Shown piece after piece: positions 43,738 to 51,613 of a stretch of 64,000 bases of DNA. The position numbers and the translations under genes are program-made. The DNA is taken from contig JBCCHJ010000001.1 in the NCBI GenBank assembly GCA_039028795.1, forward strand, positions 1 to 64,000, given 5' to 3'. Under the pieces are notes generated by a model, which searched no databases, was not told the DNA's origin, and saw only the letters and a program-made list of their open reading frames with translations. This DNA is from Thermohalobaculum sp039028795. Its GTDB lineage: Bacteria; Pseudomonadota; Alphaproteobacteria; Rhodobacterales; Rhodobacteraceae. Position 1 is the stretch's first letter. Each line of letters starts with the position of its first letter.

Positions 43738-45162
43738 TCACATCGTGACGGCTTTGGTTTCCAGATATTCGTGAAAGCCCAGTGGCCCGGCCTCCCGGCC
43801 ATTGCCGGATTGCTTGTAGCCACCAAACGGTACGTCATAATCCCCAGCAGTGCCGTTCACGTTGACGATGCCGGTTCTGAGTTTCCGGCTGACACGGTCA
43901 ATGCGTGCGCTATCCGTCGATTGCACATAAGAGGCGAGTCCATAGTCAGTGTCGTTCGCAATGGCGATCGCCTCTTCTTCAGTGTCGAAGGGTAGGATGG
44001 CCAGGACTGGTCCGAAGACCTCTTGCCGTGCGATGTTCATTTCGTTGTTCACATCCGCGAACAATGTCGGGCGGATGTAGTAGCCTTTATTGAACCCGGT
44101 CGGCAGGCCAGGACCCCCCGCCGCCAGGCGCGCGCCATCATCTATTCCGGCCTGGATCAGCCGCTGCACGTGATCGAACTGCTTCTTGTTGACGACCGGC
44201 CCGATGTGATCGCCGTCTTCCATCGGATCGCCGACCTTTGTGTTTTCTACCTCGGCGGTGACCAGGGAGACAACCTCGTCATAGACGCTGCGTTCGACCA
44301 AAAGGCGCGATGCGGCATCACAAGACTGTCCGTTGTTGATGAAACAGGCATCGACAGAGACCTTCGCCGCCTCTGCCAAGTTCGCGTCAGCGAACAGCAG
44401 GTTCGGAGATTTGCCGCCAAGCTCAAGACTGACCCGTTTGATCGTATCGGCCGCCGCTTTGGTCACCGCTTTCCCTGCGCGGGTCGAGCCGGTGAAGGAC
44501 ACCATGTCAATATCCGGGTGGTGCGAAATCGCCTCGCCGACGCCAGGACCATCGCCGTTGATCATGTTGAAAACCCCGGGCGGGCAGCTGGCCTCATCAA
44601 TCACCTCGGCCAACATGATCGAGGTTAGCGGTGAAAATTCGCTGGGCTTCAAGACCATGGTGCAGCCTGCAGCCAGGGCCGGTGCGACCTTGATCATGAT
44701 CTGGTTTACCGGCCAGTTCCAGGGTGTGATCATACCGACCACGCCGACGGGCTCATCAATCAGGGTAGAACCGCCGCGCAGGGATGGACGCTCAAATTCG
44801 TGCGCCTTCAGGGCTTCGATGGCGGCTTCCAGGTGGCCGATGCCGACGGGCATATGCACCTCGCGTGAAAACGAGATCGTCGTGCCCATCTCGTATGGCA
44901 TCATTTTCACAAACTCTTCCGCGCGTGCGCTGTAGGTTTCAATAATGCGTTCCAAAAGCGCGACGCGTTCATCTACCGTTGAAAACTGCCAGGTGGCAAA
45001 TGCGGCTTTTGCAGCATCAACGGCTTTGTCCACATCCGCCTTCGACCCCAGCGCGATGGTTGCAATTGCCTCTTCATTGCCGGGATGGATAACCTCGAAA
45101 TCGGTCCCATCGATCGGATCTACCCAGGTGCCGTTAATGTAGAATTTCTTGTAGTTTTCCAT
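43738..45162 (-). CDS. Aldehyde dehydrogenase family protein
   Basis: A 474-residue NAD(P)-dependent aldehyde dehydrogenase. Marks are ITPWNWPVNQIMIKVAPALA, FTGSTRAGKAV, LELGGKSPNLLFADA (general-base Glu), NNGQSCDAASRLLV (nucleophilic Cys) and EVFGPVLAILPFD. The substrate is unknown. It sits between the HHH gene and pufX and is transcribed in the same direction as the puf operon, after three hairpins. No carotenoid or bacteriochlorophyll function is evident. Confidence 0.9.
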   Translation of the reverse strand: MENYKKFYINGTWVDPIDGTDFEVIHPGNEEAIATIALGSKADVDKAVDAAKAAFATWQFSTVDERVALLERIIETYSARAEEFVKMMPYEMGTTISFSREVHMPVGIGHLEAAIEALKAHEFERPSLRGGSTLIDEPVGVVGMITPWNWPVNQIMIKVAPALAAGCTMVLKPSEFSPLTSIMLAEVIDEASCPPGVFNMINGDGPGVGEAISHHPDIDMVSFTGSTRAGKAVTKAAADTIKRVSLELGGKSPNLLFADANLAEAAKVSVDACFINNGQSCDAASRLLVERSVYDEVVSLVTAEVENTKVGDPMEDGDHIGPVVNKKQFDHVQRLIQAGIDDGARLAAGGPGLPTGFNKGYYIRPTLFADVNNEMNIARQEVFGPVLAILPFDTEEEAIAIANDTDYGLASYVQSTDSARIDRVSRKLRTGIVNVNGTAGDYDVPFGGYKQSGNGREAGPLGFHEYLETKAVTM

Positions 45163-45536
45163 TGTGACTCATCCCTGTCGTGATTTGGTCGCTGCACCGA
45201 ATAATATGCGTCTTGGGCACATGCGAAAGCCCAAACAAATCCAGGGGCAGTTTTTCTTTACATATCCGGCCAACCACCAGCACCAGTTTTGCGTGGCGCA
45301 GGGGCTGGCCCGGGTGCAAGTTTAGGAATGGAGCAGCCAAACTTCAGGCTAAGTCGGCGCTCAATTCCATCTCTCAGGCTTGGCAGGATCCAACTAAGAA
45401 GACGCTGCCACGGGGGGACCGGGCAGCGCCAAGTTTGTCGCCGGATGGAGGGCCCCGGCGGTGCCATCCCGTCATCCTCAGACACAAAGACGACCGGGAT
45501 TTAGAAGAGCGGTGCTGATGACCGCTCTAATATTGT
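45163..45536. other. puf operon 3' region with three hairpins
   Basis: No supported gene. Three hairpins follow pufX on its strand: AGAGCGGT/ACCGCTCT (45506-45513 with 45521-45528), GGATGG/CCATCC (45443-45448 with 45464-45469), and CGCTGCC/GGCAGCG (45403-45409 with 45422-45428). The aldehyde dehydrogenase promoter probably lies at 45163-45300. Confidence 0.5.
45506..45528 (-). terminator. Hairpin after pufX
   Basis: An 8-bp perfect stem with a 7-base loop lies 8 bases past the pufX stop. On the minus strand it is followed by TCTAAAT, only a weak U tract, so it may act as an exonuclease barrier for the puf message as much as a terminator. Confidence 0.5.
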
Positions 45537-45791
45537 TTATCGGGTCACCTTGTCCTCTGCAGAAATCTCGGCCGTTTGGACGGTTGGTTCCAGCGGAGCC
45601 GCTGCATAGGGGTCTTCCGGCAACGCCATGGACAGCAATTGCAACACCAGAATAAAGCCAACGCAGACGCCAAAGACGATCCCGCCGATGAGCCCGCCTT
45701 TCAGCATGTTGGCGATAGCCAGACTGCGCCAGAGAACCTTGCGTTCGCCCGGATCCGTGACCTGGGGCATTGAATACTGAGAAGCCTTCAT
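45537..45791 (-). CDS. pufX: Photosynthetic reaction-centre/LH1 protein PufX
   Basis: An 84-residue single-helix protein immediately downstream of pufM. The pattern matches Rhodobacter PufX: a short polar N-terminus, LWRSLAIANMLKGGLIGGI with the Gly-rich helix face, a hydrophobic run to about residue 54, MALPEDPYAAAP, and a polar tail. PufX opens the LH1 ring for quinone exchange and often dimerises core complexes. It occupies the place that pufC takes in many other phototrophs, and no pufC is present here. Confidence 0.85.
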   Translation of the reverse strand: MKASQYSMPQVTDPGERKVLWRSLAIANMLKGGLIGGIVFGVCVGFILVLQLLSMALPEDPYAAAPLEPTVQTAEISAEDKVTR

Positions 45792-45819
45792 TGTCTGATT
45801 TCCTTATTCTCAGGTCAGC

Positions 45820-46743
45820 TTATTCGATCGGAGCAAAGCCGCGTTCCTGGGCCCAGAGGTACCAGTTGTCGACAACAGTGCCCGTCAGAAGAATACCGAT
45901 GCCGCCCGTAATGGTCGTCAGGATTGCGAACCACCAAGCCCAGCGGTGAATGCCTTCGATGGTGGCGTTGAAGCCCATGGTCCAGCGCCAGAACAGCGCC
46001 GCGCGTTCGGACGCGGACCCACGATCGACGATCTGTTCCAACTCGCGATCTCCGCCCAGCCGGGTGACAGCCAAGATGGTCGCCCCGTGCATGGCGAAGA
46101 GCAGAGCCGAGCCATAAAGGAACACGATCGAGAGCGCGTGGAATGGGTTGTAGAACAGGTTTCCATAGGTCAGCGAAAACGCGTTCGTCCAATCCAGATG
46201 GCTAAAGATCCCGTAAGGCACGGCCTCGGACCAGGATCCCATCAGCACAGGCCGGATCAGGCCCAGCACCAGGAACAGCCAGATTGCTGCCAAGAAGGCC
46301 CAGCAAACATGCTTGCCCATTCCCAGGGCCTCGGCCCGCAGATAAGTCCGGACCCACCAGCTCATCACCGAGATCAGTAGGAAGAACGACGCGATGATGA
46401 ACCATCCGCCTTCATTTAACGGCGGCATCGACAGGCCGTACTCTTCGGACGGTGGATCCAGCGACAGCCAGAAAAGCTCGCGCATGAAGATCGCCAGATT
46501 GAAGTCCACCGAAATCAGCATGTTGAAGCCGACGATGAAGAACCAGATCAGGAACGAGATTACCGAAATAACCCCGAACCATCCCAGGTGGATCGGTCCG
46601 ATCTGGGCGTTGCCGAAGGACCCCATCCAGGTCGAGAAGCTTACACCCGTCGAGCGTTCCAGTTCAGCACCACCGCCGGTCATACCCATTTCTGCGGGGC
46701 CGCGGACCTGAACCTGATTGAAGATGTTTTGATACTCAGCCAT
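45820..46743 (-). CDS. pufM: Photosynthetic reaction-centre M subunit
   Basis: A 307-residue, five-helix subunit that binds the special-pair and accessory pigments and the iron-quinone site. It begins MAEYQNIFNQVQVRGPAEMG. FSHLDWTNAFSLTYGNLFYNP and SIVFLYGSALLFAMHGATIL carry the pigment and iron His ligands. ELEQIVDRGSASERAALFWR and IEGIHRWAWWFAIL (iron His) follow. It lies 12 bases after pufL. Confidence 0.98.
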   Translation of the reverse strand: MAEYQNIFNQVQVRGPAEMGMTGGGAELERSTGVSFSTWMGSFGNAQIGPIHLGWFGVISVISFLIWFFIVGFNMLISVDFNLAIFMRELFWLSLDPPSEEYGLSMPPLNEGGWFIIASFFLLISVMSWWVRTYLRAEALGMGKHVCWAFLAAIWLFLVLGLIRPVLMGSWSEAVPYGIFSHLDWTNAFSLTYGNLFYNPFHALSIVFLYGSALLFAMHGATILAVTRLGGDRELEQIVDRGSASERAALFWRWTMGFNATIEGIHRWAWWFAILTTITGGIGILLTGTVVDNWYLWAQERGFAPIE

Positions 46744-46755
46744 GTCAGGTCCCCC

Positions 46756-47586
46756 TCAGAGATTGGCCCAGAACGGCAACTCGCGCCACCATTCCCACCA
46801 CTCGGCCCAGGCGTCGAACCACACCGTGCCAGAGATAACGATGCAGACCGCGCTCCAGAAGCCAGCGTTCAGCGCAAGGAACAGGCCAAGACGGTGAATG
46901 CCTAGCGTGCCAACCGAATATCCGATGAAATCACGGAAGAACGTGTCTTCATGGTCCGGCGTGCGCATTTCTTCGCCCTTTTCCGGATTGGCGGCCGACA
47001 GGATCAATCCGCCGTGCAATGCCAATGCCAGAGTCGTCGTAAAGAAGAACGAAACGGCTATCATATGCGCTGGATTGTAGTGGAAGTTGCCATAGGCGTA
47101 GCCCACGTTTGACACCCAATCCAAGTGGCTGAAGATCCCGTACGGGAACCCGTGGCCCCAGGCGCCCATCAACACTGGCCGGATGACGACCAGCGTCGTG
47201 TAGGCCAGGATCGCAAAGCCGAACGCGAAAGGTACATGATATCCAATGCCCAGCTTGCGGCAAATTTCGACTTCGCGCAGAGCCCAGGATATGAACGCGC
47301 CATGGGCGCAAATCGTGATGATCTGCCATAGCCCGCCTTCGGCCAGCGGCGCCATTGCAAGGCCCATCTCAATGTCGGGTGGCTCGATCGAAATAAGCCA
47401 CGGATTAAACGTCCCTTGGAGCGCGGCGCCCCAAAAGATCAGGATTGTTCCGAGCGCTGCGAAAAAGATCGTCGTGACTCCGAAGAAGCCGACATAAAAA
47501 GGACCGACCCAAAAGTCGAACAGGTCCCCTCCGACCAATGTCCCGCCGCGCACGCGGTATTTTCTCTCAAAACTTAGCAGCGCCAT
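46756..47586 (-). CDS. pufL: Photosynthetic reaction-centre L subunit
   Basis: A 276-residue five-helix subunit. It begins MALLSFERKYRVRGGTLVGG. FSHLDWVSNVGYAYGNFHYNP and MIAVSFFFTTTLALALHGGL contain the His ligands to bacteriochlorophyll and iron. FFRDFIGYSVGTLGIHRLG gives another iron ligand. GCGGGGA precedes the start. Length and motifs agree with functional reaction centres. Confidence 0.98.
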   Translation of the reverse strand: MALLSFERKYRVRGGTLVGGDLFDFWVGPFYVGFFGVTTIFFAALGTILIFWGAALQGTFNPWLISIEPPDIEMGLAMAPLAEGGLWQIITICAHGAFISWALREVEICRKLGIGYHVPFAFGFAILAYTTLVVIRPVLMGAWGHGFPYGIFSHLDWVSNVGYAYGNFHYNPAHMIAVSFFFTTTLALALHGGLILSAANPEKGEEMRTPDHEDTFFRDFIGYSVGTLGIHRLGLFLALNAGFWSAVCIVISGTVWFDAWAEWWEWWRELPFWANL

Positions 47587-47645
47587 GGTTTTTATCCCCG
47601 CATTTGGCGGTTCTTACCCTCTAAAAGGGTTTCAGATTTTCAGTT

Positions 47646-47679
47646 GCTGCGGGCAGGGGCCGAGACACCCGCCCGCAGC
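47646..47679 (-). promoter_or_regulatory. pufA-pufL intercistronic hairpin
   Basis: A stable stem-loop, GCTGCGGGC (47646-47654) with GCCCGCAGC (47671-47679), extended inside by GGGG/ACCC, lies between pufA and pufL. In Rhodobacter a hairpin in this spot protects the upstream pufBA message from 3' decay, so that antenna proteins outnumber reaction centres. The same role is inferred here. Confidence 0.75.
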
Positions 47680-47725
47680 GTTTGTCGACGACTGGTTGAG
47701 CACCCAGCGCGCCTTCAACACCGGG

Positions 47726-47893
47726 TTATTGACCCGATCCTGAAGCCGCAGCGGCGATCTCGAACCAGTTGTAGTGGTCCGTGCTGAGCAGGACGAGGTG
47801 AATCATCGCTGCCAGCAAGAAGAGGAACACACCCTGAGCCACGAAGACGCGGCGCGGGTCGAAGACTAGCCAGATCTTGTAGAACTTGCTCAT
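47726..47893 (-). CDS. pufA: Light-harvesting complex 1 alpha subunit
   Basis: A 55-residue antenna polypeptide with one membrane helix. It begins MSKFYKIWLVFDPRRVFVAQ. The bacteriochlorophyll ligand is His in AAMIHLVLLSTDHYNWFE. Its start lies 12 bases after pufB. Confidence 0.97.
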   Translation of the reverse strand: MSKFYKIWLVFDPRRVFVAQGVFLFLLAAMIHLVLLSTDHYNWFEIAAAASGSGQ

Positions 47894-47905
47894 GTCATGA
47901 TCCCC

Positions 47906-48061
47906 TTACAAATAGAACCACGGACGCCAGATGAACGTGGCTAAGTGAGCGACAACGGCAACGGCTACGAATAGCCACATTCCGCTCAAGTAAACCGCGT
48001 GCAGTTCTTGCGCCTCTTCGTCGGATAGGCCTGTAAACGATAGGCCCTTGTGTTCAGTCAT
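47906..48061 (-). CDS. pufB: Light-harvesting complex 1 beta subunit
   Basis: A 51-residue antenna polypeptide. The polar N-terminus (GLSFTGLSDEEAQELHAVY) includes the first conserved His. The central helix carries the bacteriochlorophyll ligand His in AVVAHLATFIWRPWFYL, and that WRPWF end is diagnostic. GGAGG lies 6 bases before the ATG. Confidence 0.97.
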   Translation of the reverse strand: MTEHKGLSFTGLSDEEAQELHAVYLSGMWLFVAVAVVAHLATFIWRPWFYL

Positions 48062-48138
48062 AAGCTATCCTCCGGATCCCTAGACTGATGCCATGCGGAT
48101 GCACGGCGACAACCCGGTCGGGAGGAACCCGGCCGGAT

Positions 48139-48164
48139 ATCTCCTGCCAGAACAGCAGGGAGAT
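48139..48164 (-). promoter_or_regulatory. Hairpin in pufQ-pufB spacer
   Basis: ATCTCCTGC (48139-48147) pairs with GCAGGGAGAT (48155-48164) with one bulged base. It lies in the 117-base spacer between pufQ and pufB, where transcript processing separates the bch part from the puf part in Rhodobacter. Function is inferred. Confidence 0.45.
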
Positions 48165-48178
48165 TTCGAAACCCCTGA

Positions 48179-48403
48179 TCATGCTGAAAAGATGATCGGG
48201 GTAATGATGGCTGCGCGGCTCCAGGCGCGCGCGATAAAGCCTTTACCTTCATCGGGGCTGCCAGGCGCAGTCAGGCCAAAGGCCCAAGTGATCAGCGCCC
48301 AGGGCAACGAGAACAAAAAGATGATGGCAAAATAAATCCGGTACTCGACACTGGGGCCTTTCAGTCGCGAAGGCGTCATGCCGTTTGCGGTGTTGTCGGT
48401 CAT
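48179..48403 (-). CDS. pufQ: PufQ
   Basis: A 74-residue protein with one membrane helix (about 22-45). The C-terminal GFIARAWSRAAIITPIIFSA closely follows the Rhodobacter PufQ ending (FARAWREAGEITPEIF). PufQ promotes bacteriochlorophyll synthesis, possibly as a carrier of intermediates. Its ATG overlaps the bchZ stop (ATGA), which ties pigment-reductase and antenna genes into one superoperon. Confidence 0.88.
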   Translation of the reverse strand: MTDNTANGMTPSRLKGPSVEYRIYFAIIFLFSLPWALITWAFGLTAPGSPDEGKGFIARAWSRAAIITPIIFSA

Positions 48404-49902
48404 GCGTAGGTCCCCTCTTTCTGGTTCTTTTTCTTTGGTTTGATGGTGTTGCGTCCGGCAGGCCGAAGACGTTCGATCAATTCGCGATCAATGCGGTCTT
48501 GACCGTCGGCCAGGGCGATCTTCTCGGCCTCGTCCCGCAGAGTCTTAGCTGCGGAGATCCGGGTCAGAATTGGGTGCTGGGCAACGATGTCATCCAGGAT
48601 CTGTTTGGCATCTTTATCCCAAGGCAGGTCTTTCCTCAGCCGCGTCGGCGTTGCCTCGGCTGAATCCATCTCCGTGCCCAGCGGCAGGATATGGAAGAGC
48701 GCATCGAAGAGTGCGTTGCAGACTTCCTGAACCAAATAGGTTGCCCCGGCATAGCCCATGAAAGGCGTGCCAGTGGCACGCCGTATCGCGGCGCCCGGGA
48801 AACTGGCTGGAATAAATGCGGGCTTCGGCCCAGGACCCGCCGCCAGTTCGGCCATATACATTTTTTCGTTGATCGAGCCGAAGACGACCAGCGGGCGTTT
48901 TTCTGCCATCAGGTCGCGAACTTCGTCATTGTCAGTCTTCTTGCCTGCGCAACGCGCGACAGCAAAGCCGCACGGCAGGCCCAGATCGTCTTCCAAGAAC
49001 AGACGGATGCCGCGGGTGTAAGTTTCGTTCGCGACGATGCCAAACGACGCCGTGGCAAAGAAGTCTTGTGTCACCGAGCGCCAGAGATCCCAGACCGGTT
49101 TGATGGTGGAATGCTTTTCACGCTCGATGAAGGGTTCAGGGTCAAGGCCTGTCAGTTCGCCCAGCTTGCGCAGGAATTTGGTGGTAGATTCAATCCCAAC
49201 CGGCGCCTGCAGATAAGGTTTGCCCAGCAGTTCTGCCAGACCGCGGCCAAACTCGCGATACATCACGACGTTTACATCAGCGTTCACCAGGTTGCGCATT
49301 TCGTTCAAGTGCGCACCCAGTGGGAAGACCATATTGACCTCGGCTCCGATGCCTTCGATCAGACGACGGAGCTCGGCCAGATCCGACGGCATGTTGAACG
49401 TGCCATACATCGGGCCCAGGATATTGACGCGGGGGGCTGCGCCTTCTTCGCGCTTTTTCTCCTTCGGCATACGGCCTTTGGTTTGTCCCCATTCAGTGAA
49501 CATCCAGGTCATCGCCCGGTCGGCGCATTGCCACTGATCTTCGTCGATCGTGCGCGGAAGGAAGCGTTGGATCGAGGTGCCTTGCGGCGTCACACCGCCA
49601 CCGATCATCTCGGCAATAGACCCCGTCACCACAACCGCAGGCAATGCTGGATCCAGCGTGCCCCAGGCTCGCTTCATCGCGCCTTCAGTGCCGTCACGGC
49701 CCAGCTCTTCCTCGCCCAAACCACTGACGACAATGGGTAATTCATGCGGGGGCAGGGCGTCGGTATAGTGCAGGACCGAAGTCACGGGCAGGTTCTCGCA
49801 CCCGACCGGGCCATCAACGATGACCTGCAGGCCCTTGGTGGCGCAGAACGCGTAAACCGCGCCCCAATATCCGCCAGCCCTATCGTGGTCCTGGATCAGC
49901 AT
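48400..49902 (-). CDS. bchZ: Chlorophyllide a reductase subunit Z
   Basis: A 500-residue nitrogenase-like (NifK/BchB-type) subunit of chlorophyllide a reductase, which reduces the C7-C8 bond to give the bacteriochlorin ring. It starts at 49902 (MLIQDHDRAGGYWGAVYAFC), overlapping the bchY stop. Features include VDGPVGCENLPVTSVLHYTD with a cluster Cys and HILPLGTEMDSAEATPTRL near the end. The longer frame to 50001 lies inside bchY. Confidence 0.96.
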   Translation of the reverse strand: MLIQDHDRAGGYWGAVYAFCATKGLQVIVDGPVGCENLPVTSVLHYTDALPPHELPIVVSGLGEEELGRDGTEGAMKRAWGTLDPALPAVVVTGSIAEMIGGGVTPQGTSIQRFLPRTIDEDQWQCADRAMTWMFTEWGQTKGRMPKEKKREEGAAPRVNILGPMYGTFNMPSDLAELRRLIEGIGAEVNMVFPLGAHLNEMRNLVNADVNVVMYREFGRGLAELLGKPYLQAPVGIESTTKFLRKLGELTGLDPEPFIEREKHSTIKPVWDLWRSVTQDFFATASFGIVANETYTRGIRLFLEDDLGLPCGFAVARCAGKKTDNDEVRDLMAEKRPLVVFGSINEKMYMAELAAGPGPKPAFIPASFPGAAIRRATGTPFMGYAGATYLVQEVCNALFDALFHILPLGTEMDSAEATPTRLRKDLPWDKDAKQILDDIVAQHPILTRISAAKTLRDEAEKIALADGQDRIDRELIERLRPAGRNTIKPKKKNQKEGTYA

Positions 49903-51458
49903 CAGATCATCTCCGCCGCTTTGGCGGCCCGCGCCTGCTTTTCCAGTTTCTTCTGGTTCAGCGCCCGGAATTGCGGCTGCAGGTTTGGATCGCCTTCCCA
50001 AACGCCAGCTGTGTCCTCATGACCGACGCCTTCGAAGAACGACTTCATCTTGGACATGCGATCCTTGTTGCCGATCGCGGCATTGACCACCTGCTGTAGC
50101 GATCCAGCGCCCGCGACACCCATCAGTGGCCGGGCAGAGATCAGGTTGGTGAAATACAAGGACGGGATGCCCAGTTCCTTGCCCTTCTGCACCACCGGGG
50201 TCGTGCCGACGGCCAGGTCTGGCTTGATCGCCTCCATAGCGGCGCAATCGTCTTCCAGACTGGCGCGGAATTTAACCTTGGTGCCCTTGGACTCCAGCCA
50301 ATCGCGGTCGGCATCGGACCAAGCGCTGCGCGCGCAGGCGGTGCCGACATAGGGAACCTCTGCGCCGCTTTCGATAAGCAGACGGCCAACAAGGAGTTCC
50401 GAACCTTCATATCCGCTTAACGTTATTGTGCCATTAATCCTTGATCCGGCCAGCGCGCCTTTGATGGCCGGCAGGACAGAACTGTGGGCCTGTCCAATCT
50501 TCTGATCAGAGATATTGAATGCGTTCCCGATGGCTCTCAGCCACTCGGCAGTACCGTCATGCCCCACCGGGGCAGACCCTATTATCGGCCGGCCGGCCGC
50601 TTCGAATTCGCGGACCGCCGCGGTGTAGAAGGGATGGATCGCCGCAACGGCACCGCAATCCAGCGCAGCGTAAAGCTCGCGCCACTCTCGGCAGGGGACA
50701 ACAGGCCCTGCCGCCAATTCCATCGGAGCCAACATCTGCCCGATCATCACTGGATCGGCCGGGAACATTTCACCCAGAAGTGTGACCGTCGGCCTGTCGT
50801 CCTTGCCCGCCGCGGGCGATTGGACCGGACCCGCTTCGATTTCCTGTCGGGCATAGTTCAGCATAGCACCTGCCAGAACGTCTTTCGCCTCGGCATGGGT
50901 CGGAATGCCAAAGCCCGGCACGTCGATGCCGATGATGCGTACGCCCTTGATCTCATCCGGCAAAAGGCGCAGCGGGACGCCCGAGGCCGTAGGAACGCAA
51001 AGATTCGTCACGACGATGGCATCGTATTTTTCAGGATCGGCCATGGCATAGATGCCGTCGCGGATGTCTTCGAACAGTTTGCCGGTCACCAGAGTTTCCG
51101 AGTTGAAAGGCACGTAGCCGACCGACCGGCGCGCGCCATAGAAATGGGAGACAAAGGTTAGCCCGTAGACGCAGCAGGCCGAGCCCGACAACACCGTCGC
51201 CACCCGGCGCATGCGCAAGCCTACGCGCAAGGATCCAAAGGCCGGGCACATGCTCTGCGGCTTGTCATGCGGTCCTTGCGGGTAGTCCTTTGCATATTGA
51301 TCCAGCAATTCGGACTGACCGGCGGCCCTGGCCGCAGCGTTCATTTGATCAGCGCCCGCATGACAGCCCATGCCGTCCGACGGCTGATCGGCCGGGGGTT
51401 CCACCCCGGTGATCACGTCGGCCTCGATGGCCCGGTCATAGCGGACTTCGTCGGTCAT
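49902..51458 (-). CDS. bchY: Chlorophyllide a reductase subunit Y
   Basis: A 518-residue NifD/BchN-type partner of BchZ. Cluster ligands are expected in SMCPAFGSLRVGLRM and GSACCVYGLTFVSHFYGARR. The ATG at 51458 is chosen: a GAGGA lies upstream, and it overlaps by four bases (ATGA) the stop of a short ORF that follows bchX. The ATG at 51488 has no ribosome-binding site. It is the second component of the COR complex with BchX and BchZ. Confidence 0.95.
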   Translation of the reverse strand: MTDEVRYDRAIEADVITGVEPPADQPSDGMGCHAGADQMNAAARAAGQSELLDQYAKDYPQGPHDKPQSMCPAFGSLRVGLRMRRVATVLSGSACCVYGLTFVSHFYGARRSVGYVPFNSETLVTGKLFEDIRDGIYAMADPEKYDAIVVTNLCVPTASGVPLRLLPDEIKGVRIIGIDVPGFGIPTHAEAKDVLAGAMLNYARQEIEAGPVQSPAAGKDDRPTVTLLGEMFPADPVMIGQMLAPMELAAGPVVPCREWRELYAALDCGAVAAIHPFYTAAVREFEAAGRPIIGSAPVGHDGTAEWLRAIGNAFNISDQKIGQAHSSVLPAIKGALAGSRINGTITLSGYEGSELLVGRLLIESGAEVPYVGTACARSAWSDADRDWLESKGTKVKFRASLEDDCAAMEAIKPDLAVGTTPVVQKGKELGIPSLYFTNLISARPLMGVAGAGSLQQVVNAAIGNKDRMSKMKSFFEGVGHEDTAGVWEGDPNLQPQFRALNQKKLEKQARAAKAAEMI

Positions 51459-51613
51459 TCGGCGGCAATCCTCGCAAGGTGCGGGCATTTGGGGGCGGTA
51501 TCATCGGGCACCGTGATGTCGACCAACTGCAGATGTCCGCGCTCTGTTGGAGCGGCATCAGTGTTGACCGGCATGGCTGTGTCCAAAATCTCGAGAGCAG
51601 TAAGATCAAGCAT
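51455..51613 (-). CDS. Short coupled ORF between bchX and bchY
   Basis: A 52-codon ORF (MLDLTALEILDTAMPVNTDA...) fills the bchX-bchY gap. Its ATG overlaps the end of bchX by eight bases and its TGA overlaps the bchY ATG by four, the pattern of translational coupling seen throughout this operon. About 60% of its codons end in G or C. The product is acidic, soluble and has one Cys (PKCPHLARI). No family was recognised. It may encode a small protein, or may only carry ribosomes from bchX to bchY. Confidence 0.45.
   Translation of the reverse strand: MLDLTALEILDTAMPVNTDAAPTERGHLQLVDITVPDDTAPKCPHLARIAAE

Noticed and set aside
48691..49740. 349-codon plus-strand ORF opposite bchZ
   Set aside because: Antisense shadow of bchZ, which has clear motifs and operon coupling.
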